DNA from: Anas platyrhynchos
Lineage: Eukaryota > Chordata > Aves > Anseriformes > Anatidae
Reading direction: 5' to 3'
Assembly (NCBI RefSeq): GCF_047663525.1
Contig: NC_092604.1
Location: 10,432,001-10,496,000 of the forward strand
Length of the DNA stretch: 64,000 nt
Part shown: positions 1 to 64,000 of the stretch, piece after piece
Layout of the letters: every line of letters begins with the position of its first letter
Position numbering within the stretch: the stretch's first letter is position 1
Translations under genes and position numbers: made by a program
Notes under the pieces: model-generated
What the model saw: only the letters and a program-made list of their open reading frames with translations
Told to the model about the DNA's origin: nothing
Databases searched by the model: none

Positions 1-3000
1 ACAGCTAGGAGTATTTCCACGATGCACTGCACGCTATAGAAACGTGTACATCTGAGGTGCGATCTGTGCCATTACCGAATAGTAAATGGAAGTCTTGTAT
101 CCCCCCACTCCCCAGCAATGAAGGCAGCATGCGGATTTAGACCTCAAAAAGCAGCTCCAGGAGTAACTCTAAGACATACAGCCCTATAATCTCTATGGCA
201 CTCTGCTTAAAAGCATTCCTATACCAGGAAGATGGGGTCAAGCGAACAGATACAGCAACTCTCCATGTCACGCATTAGAAGGTGGCACTAGTTAATCTCA
301 AATACTCTGAAGCACATTAGCCGTTTGGCACAGAAGTCCCCGTCACAGTCAGAAAAAATTCCAACGTACTGGATAAGCAGCGTGTCTCCCACACGTAACT
401 GCCATTTCAGCCCTGGATACCTACATCCAGGGCACCTGGAAGCAGTACACAAGAACAGAACAGGCCCATTTCGTTTCTCAACTTGCATTTCTCAACATTT
501 CCCAGCCCTCCTGTGCTATCCATGGAGGTCTCGACACTTAAATCACGAAGCTTTATCTCAAGGCTTTGAGATGTCCGTGTACTGCCTGGAGCATGTTTAC
601 CCGTGCATTACTCCCTGCTCCTTGCTGGAGAGCTGCCGAGGTGTTGGAGCACAGATCTGCACACCATCGCCTCCAGCATCTGCTGAGCTCAGCTGAGCCC
701 AGGGGGCTGAGCACCACGCAGGACCAGGCTCCTCGCTCCCAGCCTTTGTGGCACACAAGCAGGATGACGCTGAAGACAGCAAATGGTTTTTCCTGACATG
801 GGGGCCAAGTGTGAAAGCATTCATCATCATTTGCCCACTGCGCGGCACACGGGGGATGTTGCCTGGGAGCTATATGTTGCAATGCATTTCCCCTAGCACT
901 GCTGCCAACTCTGCCATGCTGCAGTGCTTCGGGAAAAGAGCTAGCTGGTCGTGATCAGACTGCACCGAGCTTCACAGCTCTCGTCACACACAGAGGTCCA
1001 GGCAGAACAAAAGCTGCAGCCGTGTTTCCAGCCCTCTGTTCCTCCCTCAAACAACATATAACATGACAGATAACAGTGGGTTGTAAGACTTCAGAGGTCC
1101 AGGGACCAAGAACTGAGTTTCAAATAAGTTTACTATATCATAGTTCTCCTCCTTTTCTCATAATGCCTGTGAACAACGTAGTGGTAGTTGAGCAGCCCAA
1201 ACGATTTAGCTTAGTTTGGCTCATTTAGGCTCATTTCCTTAAATCTGCAAGCAAGACATTTGCAATGCAGATCCAGAAGTGGACAGAGAGCAGACTGCCT
1301 CTGAAAAATACAGTGACAGACCAGAAGAGCTAGGCACTCGCTTAAATCTGAAGGTGGTGATTTTTTTAAAAGAAGCTCCTAAAATCCTATTTTCTACACC
1401 TATTTCAGTGCAGGACAAGCCTGTGTATGTCAGGTATTTAGCTTCAGAGTTAAAGATCACCTTCAAAGGAATAAATAAATAAATCACCAACCAACCAGGC
1501 AGCCCAGACCCAGCTGTATCGCTGTGCCATGCCTACTCTTTACCAGCAAACCACAGCATCTGTGCTTGTGAGGTCACCCTGGATAAGTTACAGCTTTAGA
1601 CCCATTCCTCCAGCCTTGCCACTTTAGGAAATCATTTTAAGACAAATCAAGTTTAAACGAACGTTACCTAGTGACTCGAGATCACTAGCAGTAGTTTTAA
1701 CAAGCCTTTTATGTAATTGTAGACAGCTAATACAAAGGCCTACAGCAAGCACAGCTATAACAGATTGAAGACTCATAGCCTGGCCAGCTTGCTACTTCAT
1801 TTCCATGCTAGTCAGACTGCAGTCATGACTGCACTTGACCCAAGGGAGTGCTATCTAATAAACAGGTTGTGAAGTAGCTGGAAGAGGACAAGACAAACAG
1901 GCAGGGAACACAAGCAGGATTCTGAGCCATAAAGTCCTGGAGTCGTTAGTTCTGGTAGACGAAAGGAACCCAAAACAGTTTTCCTCAGATTTCATCACCA
2001 GCTAAAAGGTCACCAGAAGACCCAGTGCCAGGAAAAACAGCTATTTAATTTTTAGTATATAATTCCCCAAAATACCCTGTAACTTAATGAAGCCTATGCA
2101 AGAGAAACAGTGAAAGCAGCCCTTGAGGGCTGCTAATACTAGACAATAAATCCTAGCCAGCAATAGGCAGGCTGACCAGAACTCTGTCCACACATTAAGA
2201 CAACCCTAACCACAGGATAGACAGTGCAGCAGCTAAACTGCACTTGAAAGGATGCAGAAGCTTTCACCACTTAAGGAGAAAACAGTCTTCATCTGTGGGG
2301 AAAAAAAAGGCTGAGGAATTCAGCATTAGTGCTGGTCATATTTTTCTTGTGAGAAGGCAAGACACTGAGCAGCACTTCTGCAGAACAGGACCTCCAAGGG
2401 AAGCCTACAGAGCTAGGAGCATGTGGTTCCACTCAAGACATTTCATTTATAAGCCTAAGAATGATTTGGTTGCACTATAATAAGGTAAATTTCTTCTTTA
2501 ACTATTCCTTTATCATTAGGCTCACAGCTGCCTTATGCTACACTACCTAAACAATTACTGAACCTAGAGAATCTTCACAGCTAAGCATGGTAACAGCAGC
2601 AGTGCTTCTCAGATCACCATTTTCTTTTACTTCCTTTTTTTTTTTTCCTTTTACCTCCTCTTTTACTGTCCATGTGACGTTATAACACATCTTTCAGAAT
2701 AAAAAGCCAAAAGCAAGGCTTGGTTTTACTCAGATCAGGATCCCACCCACCACAGTGTCAGACGGGCAGGTCAGGAGCCTTTATGTTGAACATCCTTGAT
2801 GCTGTCCACCTTAATTCTGTCCTTCACTCAGTACGTTTTGAAGTTAAACTCCATAGCACCACCTTGTGATAAAAACCACCAAGTGCAAGGTGAGCACAAG
2901 CTAATAACCAACTTAGGACAGACCCAGTGGTTTTCCATCTCTGTTAGGTGCAGTAGCCCCCAAGTTCTCAGCATGGAAGAGTCACAGACCCCCTTACTGT

Positions 3001-4123
3001 ACAGCAGGTCTTCTGCCTTAGTGACACACACTGACCCCACCCTGCAGGCACAGCTTCAGCTAAGAACCAGGCCTTACTTATGCAAACTCCTCAGTTAACA
3101 GAGAGACCTCTTCAAGGACCATCTAAATTCAAGTAGATTTGTGACAGTTAGAGCATAAACACTCCACATATGCTCAGTGGACAAGGTTAAAAATATCCAC
3201 GAAAACATGCTGCTAAGAAAACTAGCAATAACATTCATGGTAGATTACTGCTCACTTTTTGCATTGGTTTCTAGGGGTAAATAATATTTTTATCCCTTTT
3301 ATCTTACAGTCCCTCCAGAAACAATAGAATTAGAGGATAGGACTGGATTGAATGGATGTTTCAACAAAAGACCTTCTACAAATACAGCTTTCAAGAGTCA
3401 GCCCTAAATGACAGGCTACTGAAATGGCTGCCCGCTTCCTAGGAAGCCAGCGCTATGTTCCATGTGTGAATCTGCAGCCAACTGAGGAACTAATCTGGAA
3501 GCAGTGAGAGGACAAGGCAGGAAAAGCAAACACCACAAAAGCCATATTTGGGCTGATTTTCCATCCATCGCCTCGCTCACCGCTACAATAAACATAACAT
3601 GACTTTACACAAGCAGCCCTTTAAATTGCTGTACAAACATGGACAAGTCAAGAGCTGTGTTACACTCGATGCCAATTTATGGTTTGTTTCCTACTGAGGT
3701 TTATTTCCCTTTGTCCAGGCAGGAACACAATTCTGTAGAAATTAGATTAGGCTCACCATTACTCAAAACGGACCCCCACTTCCAGAATTCTTTTCTAGAT
3801 TGCTTCTGAACACCTGAGTCTGAGAACAAGGCAAAGCTGTCAGATGATTTGTTCTAGGTACCATGTCTAGCTTGCACACAGAGCTGAACGAGAACCAGCA
3901 AATAAGCCTCACGTGCGAGTTCTGACAGTCAAAGCAGTGCATGAGAAAGGGAATTTTCCAGATGTTATTCCTAAAAGTCCATCCAGGAAAAGCAGCAAAG
4001 CAACAGTAACATTGTAGACTTATAGCTTCAGTTTATGTTTTTCAAAATCAGCATTACGTTGGAAATTTTGGCAAAATCTTATTGCATGTAGCATAGAACA
4101 GCAAGAAAATTATGATTACTTGC
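1..4123 (-). other. GPR107: GPR107 intron 14 (partial), no exon found
   Basis: By the exon map this is the intron after exon 14, open at the left edge. I looked on the minus strand for the remaining conserved GPR107 stretches (LKLFRHYY, WKWLYQLLDE, TGYKFRP) and did not see them. Open frames here, such as 288-488 minus and 553-882 minus, have no recognisable family or splice context. A T-rich tract lies near 2633-2650. No interspersed repeat was confidently recognised. Confidence 0.7.
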
Positions 4124-20028
<15,905 letters not shown>

Positions 20029-20082
20029 CTTCAGGCCAGCGTCAGCATCCTCCTCAGCGCCGCTTCCGGGGGCAGCGCGGGA

Positions 20083-20136
20083 CCACGCCCCCTCCCCGCC
20101 AAAGCCACGCCCCCTCCAGCCTGGCCACGCCCCCTC
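20083..20136. promoter_or_regulatory. Three phased CCACGCCCCCTC boxes (SP/KLF/EGR-type)
   Basis: Identical 12-mers ccacgccccctc start at 20083, 20105 and 20125, spaced 22 and 20 bp, about two helical turns. CCACGCCC is a known KLF/SP binding core. They lie 55-110 bp upstream of the GPR107 ATG. Confidence 0.7.
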
Positions 20137-20426
20137 TCTGTCAGGGCCCGGCCCCACCCGCTCGCCTCACGTTTTCCCGCCCACCCGCCCCCCCCTCAGA
20201 GGTGCCCTGCCCGGTTTGTTAAGCGATGCGTTGGAGTTTTGGCTGAATATCTCAGCAAAACGGCCCTAAAATAAAACACGGGGCTTTCGGCTTTCATACT
20301 GAGGTGGTTTGGAAGCTTCTGAGCTGTTTGAAAGCCGTTTAGAATCGTAGTTCCACTTGAAAATATAATTTCACACAGCTGGGGCACGGCTTCTGTGACT
20401 TCCCTCGCCAAGGCAGCACAAGAAGC

Positions 20427-20502
20427 GTAACACAACATAAACGTCTCTTGTTCAGAGTAACACAACATAAACATCTCTTGCTCAGAGTAACACAACATAA
20501 AT
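20427..20502. repeat. 30-bp tandem repeat, 2.5 copies
   Basis: Unit gtaacacaacataaac followed by rtctcttgytcaga starts at 20427, 20457 and 20487 (last copy partial). Copies 1 and 2 differ at two positions, so the duplication is recent or maintained. It lies in the intergenic region, and the frames crossing it are by-products. Confidence 0.9.
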
Positions 20503-21554
20503 AGGGGTGACTTAAGTGGCTAACCCACTGCCAAACCCCTTTTTAAAAGGCTACACAATGTATCTACGTTATGGAAGCCATCAATGCAAATAAATGTAAT
20601 TTTTCAGTGTTCTGCTACCTCATAACTCGCACGTTTTCATTTTCCTGTTTAGTGTACGAGGCAGGAGCTGCACGACACCCGTCACCCAGAGCCAGGCAAA
20701 CAGCTGGGCTGGGACAGGTGAGCAGCAAAGCCTGAGGTGAATAGGTCGAGAAAAATCCCCACCTTTACAACAGCAACGTTGGGTTGGATGGCTCATCCTT
20801 GGTCAGATGTGATTCAGGTCTTACTGTACGGGTTATTTCTTACGGTTTCGTTTCCCCTGTTTTCTTGGATACTCTTAGGTAATAGAATAAACACAGAAAC
20901 CTCGACATCAACCAAAGAAACCTGGACGGATACCAGAAAAATACCAAAAAACACCTGGAAGCATGAACAGCACACATATATACACACACCCCCTGTGTTT
21001 TTCAGGAGGATTCTTTCCCTAGCTAGTCCCCGGGCCGTGCCACTAGATGTCCCCTCAGCACCAGGCCTCGGAGCCCACATCCCCTTAGGAAGCCTACGTG
21101 ACCATGGTCAGAGTTTATTTCAAAAAGATAGTTCTGGTCCAGATATTTTCTCGGAATGTTTTAATAACGTAATCATAGTTTCTGTGCACAGACCACCCTG
21201 GGAAACCCAGAGACAACAGATTCATGAGAAATGGTTGCTTGCAACCGCAGCAGAGACTTTATGCCTTGCTCTGCTGAGGAGCCTCTTTTAGTCTGAAGGT
21301 TCTTCCTAAGAACAAGCAGGGATTTTTATGCCACAGACTGGAAATTATCAGAAGTTTGATTTGTTTTCCTTGTAACTCTCTACCAGCTATCAGAATATTG
21401 TAGTGGCTAAGTTGCAGCTATCTTAGACTAAGTGTATTGCAAGTTGGAATTTGCGATGTTTACTTCATTTGGTGAGGTGTTTTTAAAAGAATATATGTTA
21501 TAAGATTCTATACTTATATTTACATCCCTATCAATATACCCTTGTCATAAAATG

Positions 21555-21800
21555 AATGGGATAGATCAGTTGGAAGTGACCTACAAAGGTAGAGTCCAAC
21601 TGCCTGACCGCTTCAGGTCCAGCTAAAAGTTAAAACACTACCGAGGGCATTATCCAAACCCCTCTTGAAGATAAGGGCATGTCGTACAGCAGCAAGGGCT
21701 CACTGTTCCCTCAAGACCACAGAGCACAATAACGCACCCAACAGGACAGGGGCTTCACCATGTTGTGTGCAGTCCCTCAGTTCTCAAGCAAGACAAGCCT
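21555..21800 (-). mobile_element. Degraded CR1 LINE fragment
   Basis: Reverse-oriented CR1-like text: 'cagttggaagtgacctacaa', 'gtccaactgcctgaccgctt', 'agttaaaacactaccgaggg', 'cattatccaaacccctcttg'. Substitutions throughout indicate an old copy. The right boundary is uncertain. Confidence 0.7.
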
Positions 21801-23989
21801 AGGGACAGCAGCTGAGAGCTCAGGTCATCAAAAAAGCTTGTAACAATGAGGCATAGATAAAACTGGGTTAAGATGTTAGCCTATAGTTCAGATAGTGAAT
21901 TTAGAAATTAGTATTTCAGGTGATGGTAACTAAGGTCAGACACAGTCTAGCAATACCTGGATAAGTTTGTAGTGATCAGGGAGGTCTGAGATTAATGCTT
22001 CAGGATAGTCCAGTATCCACAACAACATGGTCTATAGCCAAGCACATACACAGCTTTAGTCAAACATAAAACAAGTACCCCTATAACCCAGCTCAAACAG
22101 AGGACAATGCCTCAGGCTAAAGCTTAAATAGGGCTCCTGCCTCTATGGGTGGAGGGTGTGAGGTGGAGGCCACAGGTGAGAATGACCATTAAGGTTTATC
22201 AGGCATTAATCAGGTACTAATCAGGCCCCTCCGGGCCCTGATAGGACGTGTAAAGAGAACCAAGGTCCCATGCTGTGTGTCTGAATGATCTGGATAGTGT
22301 TGCAACAGCAGAAAGGAAACAGCTGTAATGCTGGTGGCCTTAGGGAAAGGTGTGTCCTCTTCCTTTCCGGGTGCTGTTTTGGTCCCAGTGTATGAGAGGT
22401 TACAAGTAACATCCACATTACTTGTCTTGGATGTGGTTGATACGGCCAGAATTATAAAAAAATAAAAGGGAAGCAGCTGCAGGGGTGATGACTCCAAGGG
22501 GGAAAGGTGGGTCCTTTTCCTCTTATGTCCTGGAAGCTGGAAATGCTTCTACTTTGCAAGCTGTGATTTTTCTTGCTTTGCATGATTAGACCCAGGGAGC
22601 AGGGATTTAAATCGAACTACAGTTTAGGGATTTGTTTTACATTGCTTGGCTGCTAAATGATTTAGAAGGTATTTAATCTAGCTGCTTTCGATTAGGGTTA
22701 GAGTCTCTTAGATAAAGTTCTGTTTTAGAAAGGAAATTGCTTCTGCTTAGGATCCAGTTCAGAGACTGTGCTAAATCATATCAGGAGGGGTAAGCACAGA
22801 ATTTACAGGAATAGGCCTGTATCTAGACAACAGCTCTGAACGGTCTTATTCTCGCTGAAGCTGAGAGGAAAGCCCCCACTAGGTTCTGTACTGCTGATTT
22901 GGGTTGTGTAAATCAGAAATGAAGAGAGAAAATCCATTTTCTAAGTGTTACTTTGAACTATTCTTTTGAGCCTGGGACCTGCTGAGCCTTCCAGCATCAT
23001 GCTGTAACGTAAAGGGCTCGTAATGCTCCCATCATTGTTAATTACATTAGCAATTAGGGACCAATCATGCTGCAGGCCCTGCTGTTTTGGGCTCTGTACA
23101 AATGAAAGTAATAATGTCAGTGGCAGTCCCTGTCTTGGAGAGTTTCAGACTAAATAATAAAGACAGGGGAGAGTCTCCTTCCAGAAATATCTGGAATTCA
23201 TTTTTATTTAGTTTTTGTCTTGAGCTTCTGTCCACACATTTTAATAAATTTTCATACATTTTGGTATTGTTGATTCTAATGTTCCGTCATAAATAAAAAC
23301 TTGCATTTCTGGCCTGTATCTTTCTATAACCAGTTAAGCATTTTTTATCTTCTTTCAGCGTGGACAGGTTTCCCTGCCCGTGCTGGTGTAACAGGTTTGC
23401 CTTGTTCCCCTCCCAGGTCTTTGTGCAAAAGGAAATTCCACAGCAAATTTGCCTCAGATGATACTAGTGCTGCTCTGCCTTTGGACTCAGTACATTCTTT
23501 TTGTTCAAGTATTTATAGATTAAGCTCTCCTAAAGCCGTGAGTCTGGTTTTGTGATGTGTTCTGGGTGGACATAAGCCTAAGGAAGGACAGCAGGATTTG
23601 GCACCCCTTTTCTGAGAGTGCGTGGAAGGACAAGCCCTTGGAAGACGGCGGTTGTGCTTTAGGCAGCATGGCAGACACAAATATTTAAATATGTTGGCAA
23701 TAGCAGGAAGAATTACTCTGTAAAATGAGTTGAAGAGTGTGTCTCTCAGTTGTTATGAAGTCAGTTCTTAAAAGTAATAACTTTTAATGGTGAATAAAAG
23801 TGATGCCTGCTCTCTGCATCCCTTCAAAGACAGCTGTGTGAGGAGCAGCAGTCTACTTTTAAGTTCAAACCAATTGAACTAACTAGGGAAAAATATAAAT
23901 GCAGTTCCATTATATGCATAAAAACTTGTCTTCATTGTTGTTCTAAACGTTGGAATCACTTAAATTATTTTCTTATTCTTTCTGATGTC

Positions 23990-24440
23990 AGTTAATATCC
24001 GAGTGCCAGCTAGTGAAAGGAGAAGTGCGCTGATCTAAAGGAGATAAAACCTGCAGCAGCTGGTCAATTTTTATCTCCTTCATCAAAAGATCCCGGCCCT
24101 CTGGAGGCAGACACCTCTCAGGTGAACAGACGTGCTTCCCTTCTGTACCCACTCTGGAAATCTTTGATGAACGGATGCGGCAATAAATATAAAACAGCAA
24201 TCTAAAGCCCTGTTTACATCTCTCGTAGCTGAACAGCAAAAAATGTAAAATCCGATTATGTGTGGCACAGCTCAAACAAATGTTGTTACAAAGGAAGACG
24301 AGCACAAAATAAATCTTATTTCTCCGGCGAGGAAATGAGCCGTTTTCTGCAAGGCCAGCATAATTGCTACAACAACCCGCGTTTATGCGAAAGCAGATAA
24401 TTTGATTATTTTTGTGCTCGCAGGCTGAGCACACTGGTGG
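23990..24440. promoter_or_regulatory. Candidate distal regulatory element upstream of FNBP1
   Basis: Non-repetitive, moderately AT-rich block 0.6-1 kb upstream of FNBP1 exon 1 with dense transcription-factor-like motifs: a 12-bp inverted repeat of GATA sites around a CAGCTG E-box (24038-24080), a FOX-like caaacaaa (24273-24280) and a perfect P3 homeodomain palindrome taatttgatta (24398-24408). A long open frame on the minus strand (24434-23988) has no family resemblance. The regulatory role is inference. Confidence 0.4.
24038..24080. promoter_or_regulatory. Inverted GATA pair flanking an E-box
   Basis: aaggagataaaa (24038-24049) and its exact reverse complement ttttatctcctt (24069-24080) flank a 19-bp spacer holding CAGCTG (24057-24062). 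The GATA/E-box combination is known from haematopoietic and endothelial enhancers; function here is unproven. Confidence 0.45.
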
Positions 24441-24619
24441 CAGATGGCGGGCTTAATATTTGTGGATTTGGGTCGGTTTTGGGGCGTGGGGCTGGGTTTG
24501 GGCAGAACCTGCCTGAAGGGGCTGCTTTACTCGACGTGGGGGGGGATGGATGCCCGCATCCCAATCACACAAACAGAAATAACGCCTAAATAATAAAAAT
24601 AACACGAGGGGGGGAGTGA

Positions 24620-25043
24620 GGAAAGAGGCGCTGAGGCACTTGAGGAGGGGGGGGGGGGGGGTGCGCGTTCCCGCCGCCCCCCTCAGGCACGGGGGCGCGC
24701 AGCCTGTGCGCCTGCGCGGTGCGCGCATCTCCCCCCCCTCCCCACACACCCACCCGGCCGCGCCTGCGCAGTGCGGCCGAGCTGTCAAGCGCCCCCCTCC
24801 CGCCTCCCTCCCTCCCTCCTCCACCCCCCCCCTCCCCTCCCCGCCCCGCTCCGCCCGGGCCATTTTGCGGCGCGATGAGGCGGGAGCGGCGGTGAAGCAG
24901 CGCCCGGCCCTGCCCGCTCCTCGCCTCCGCCGAGGGCACCGAGAGCCCTGAGGGGGGACAGAGAGGGAAAAGGCAGAAGGGAGGAAACCTAAAGAAGTGG
25001 GCGCCGAGATCCCCGGCGGCCCCCCTTTTACCTCAGCGGAGCC

Positions 25044-25067
<24 letters not shown>
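24620..25067 (+). promoter_or_regulatory. FNBP1: CpG-island promoter and 5' UTR of FNBP1
   Basis: GC-rich island with a 15-G run (24647-24661), two NRF1-like GCGC-rich sites (cctgcgcggtgcgcgca at 24711-24727; cgcctgcgcagtgcg at 24761-24775), SP1-type ccgccccgctccgccc (about 24841-24856) and a YY1-like gccattttg (about 24859). There is no TATA box. Transcription probably starts around 24860-24900, giving a 5' UTR of roughly 150 nt; that start is inferred. Confidence 0.75.
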
Positions 25068-62120
<37,053 letters not shown>

Positions 62121-64000
62121 GTAACTGAATGTTTTTTATTATTCACGATTAATTGCTAATTAAGACAGATAATTAGTGGTAGTGGAGTTCAATGTTAAGC
62201 AAAATTAACGTGCAGTTAATAAACACAAGCTTTGCTAATGAACCAAGCATTAAAAAAGTGGGTTACATGCCCCGGCCAAGGCACTGAACCGTTTGAATCA
62301 AATGTTATAAAATCAGACAGCTATGCCTTCAGGAGAATGCCTGCTAAATAAGGTCAGAAACCCATCTGTGCTCAAGGCTCTGTTAGCCAAAAGCTTGTTT
62401 AGGGAAGAGTCCAGGCACCACATAAAGCATGAAATAAACAGAGAAGCTGTATTACTGAAACTTTCATAAAGAATTATTATTATGAACTTGATTCACGTTT
62501 TCCTGCTTCTCAGCCAGATCTAGTCAACAAAACTTTCAAAAAAGATTTATAACGAGAAATGCGGGGTCTGCTTTGTTTGGTGATGTTGATGACTCTTTTT
62601 TCAACCTGTTGTCTTTCAAGATCACTAAAATTAGGATTTTGTTAATACTGTATTTTAACTGGTAGCAGGCACGCAGGTTCCTCAACTACAGCAAAAGTTG
62701 AAAGCTGATTAATTTGCATGTCACCAACTGTGAAAGGCGTATAGCTGAGATGTGTTTGTTTCCTTCCCCTGCCTTGAAATCTTTTATCCCTGGAATGCGT
62801 GGGCATAAAATACCGTTCCTAAGGATTATTGTTGAAAATATTCATAAACCATGTATGAAACGGCTAAGCAAAGTGCAACAGGGCAAGGGAGCATCAGGCC
62901 GCAGACTTCACTTCCAGATGGTAGCCAATTGGTCCATTACGGAAAGTGCAAAGTGCTCTTGTTAGTCCAGCAAAACTTAAGCATTTATAAATAGCCCTAC
63001 TAAACGTTAAGCCTGTGTTGAAGTGCTTTGCAAGACCAGACTCCTGAATATTACTGTGTTTTCCTAAGTGTGGTATGAGAATAGTAAGCCTGTCAACAGC
63101 GGATATGAACATACGGACACACCTTTCATTTGCAGAATGGTGTGTAATCTTTTAGAAACACAGTATTTGGCCAGCAGCTTGGAAATGTGTTTTGCATATA
63201 ATTGGGATGGGAAAGTTATCTCGGCTGCTTCTGTGACCTTTTATTCTATATAAACTCAGTACAATATGCAAAGTCAAAAAAAAAAAAAGTGTTCTGTATG
63301 GTGTTTTGTTGTCATTTCTAATTTTTACCTGATTTCTAAATTATAGGGACTTATGAAGTGGTTGGAATATCTCTTGGACATCTTAAGTAAAATAATGAAG
63401 GGCTTGGTATCTTGTAAAGAATGCGAGCAGTAACTGTATTGCTTTTTTCTTATGCTTGTAGAGTTTTATAGTAAGCTTGGCTCAGAAGTATCTGATGGGT
63501 GAATGACAAGCAAATTATTTTAATGTCAGTCCAGCAATACAGCATAGGAACAGCAAAAAAAAGGAACTGACAGTGTGTTTATGTGCTGCTGGTGATAACT
63601 TGTAGCTTTTAACAGAAGATAGCTGTCAGTCATGGGTGCTTGTTTTGTTCTCATAACATGAGTACAAACGTTGTGAATTATGAATCCTTGTCTGATTCCT
63701 TTGGATTTTTCGTTTATGAGCAAGTGGTGTTGAAAAGGGAATAGCTTCTGCCTTCAGGCGTTTTTCATGCATAGTCTCTCTCATTACATACCATAAAACA
63801 CAATTTCATCAATCATGCTGGGATCTGCAGGGTAAGGTGATTGTTGTGTAAATATCACAGAGGTCTGATGCTCTGGCAAAACCTCTTGTGATACGAATTG
63901 ATGAATGGTTTGGGATTTCCAGTAATGTTGCTGGCAGAGTTCTTGTGCTTACTGCTTGATGCGTGATCAGCCATTGTGCTAGGAGTTGCTGCAAGCTGTA
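62121..64000 (+). other. FNBP1: FNBP1 intron 4 (partial)
   Basis: Begins with the weak donor GTAACT and runs off the right edge. I looked for the next F-BAR exon (NFHDGRKAQQH, IETCWKQLESSK) and did not see it. An A-run lies at about 63275-63288. Otherwise nothing recognisable. Confidence 0.75.

Larger units (their letters stand above)
20161..24620. other. Divergent intergenic region between GPR107 and FNBP1
   Basis: About 4.5 kb with no recognised gene. It holds a 30-bp tandem repeat (20427-20502), a short alternating CA/TA stretch near 20968-20990, an old CR1 fragment (about 21555-21800), anonymous sequence from 21840 to 23980, and a candidate regulatory element (23990-24440). The open frame at 20737-21291 resembles no family I know and crosses simple sequence. 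Confidence 0.8.

Noticed and set aside
288-488. Cysteine-rich minus-strand frame, considered as a GPR107 3' exon
   Set aside because: The sequence does not match any remaining GPR107 segment (no LKLFRHYY, TGYKFRP or EEEDLE-type residues).
20737-21291. 184-codon plus-strand frame between the two genes
   Set aside because: Not initiated by ATG, crosses simple CA/TA sequence, and has no recognisable domain.
23988-24434. 148-codon minus-strand frame
   Set aside because: Composition and dense motif content fit a regulatory element better. No family resemblance and no splice sites.
24453-24951. Overlapping frames on both strands in the CpG island
   Set aside because: Low-complexity Gly/Pro/Arg/Ala translations caused by GC-rich sequence at the FNBP1 promoter.

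Overview
This window is vertebrate nuclear DNA and almost certainly avian. It has short coding exons separated by introns with GT-AG boundaries, two GC-rich CpG-island promoters, and scattered CR1-type LINE fragments, including the characteristic bird/reptile 3' ends close to 'ggtttgggttggaaggga'. There are no bacterial, phage, CRISPR or operon features. The exact species cannot be read from the sequence. The gene pair matches the FNBP1-GPR107 neighbourhood of human 9q34; assigning it to a bird microchromosome (chicken chromosome 17) is inference from recalled synteny.

Layout. Positions 1-20028, minus strand: the 5' part of GPR107, a Golgi/endosomal seven-transmembrane protein of the lung-7TM/GOST family. 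Fourteen coding exons (1327 nt; residues 1-442 plus one base) could be delimited with phase-consistent splice sites. The last roughly 110 residues, including the final transmembrane segments, are not in the window and should lie beyond position 1. Positions 20029-25043: the divergent intergenic region, with a CpG-island promoter at each end, a degraded CR1, a short 30-bp tandem repeat, and a candidate conserved regulatory element at 23990-24440. Positions 25044-64000, plus strand: the 5' part of FNBP1 (FBP17), an F-BAR membrane-curvature and actin-nucleation adaptor. Exon 1 encodes only eight residues (MSWGTELW). A 30.3-kb intron follows, then exons 2-4. Residues 1-115, the first part of the F-BAR domain, are covered, and the gene continues past the right edge.

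The two genes are head to head with start codons about 5 kb apart. Nothing suggests that they act in one pathway; the arrangement looks like conserved synteny.

No new biological system was found. The points most worth a second look are: a GC-AG intron in GPR107; a 35-nt micro-exon carrying a weakened furin-like site; evenly spaced CACGCCC boxes upstream of GPR107; a GC-skew switch with a long G-rich tract just after FNBP1 exon 1; an inverted GATA / E-box / GATA palindrome next to a homeodomain P3 palindrome in the intergenic region; and an F-BAR exon (exon 4) that looks less conserved than its neighbours. Intron 1 of FNBP1 holds a few open frames and GC-rich blocks that I could not tie to any known gene.
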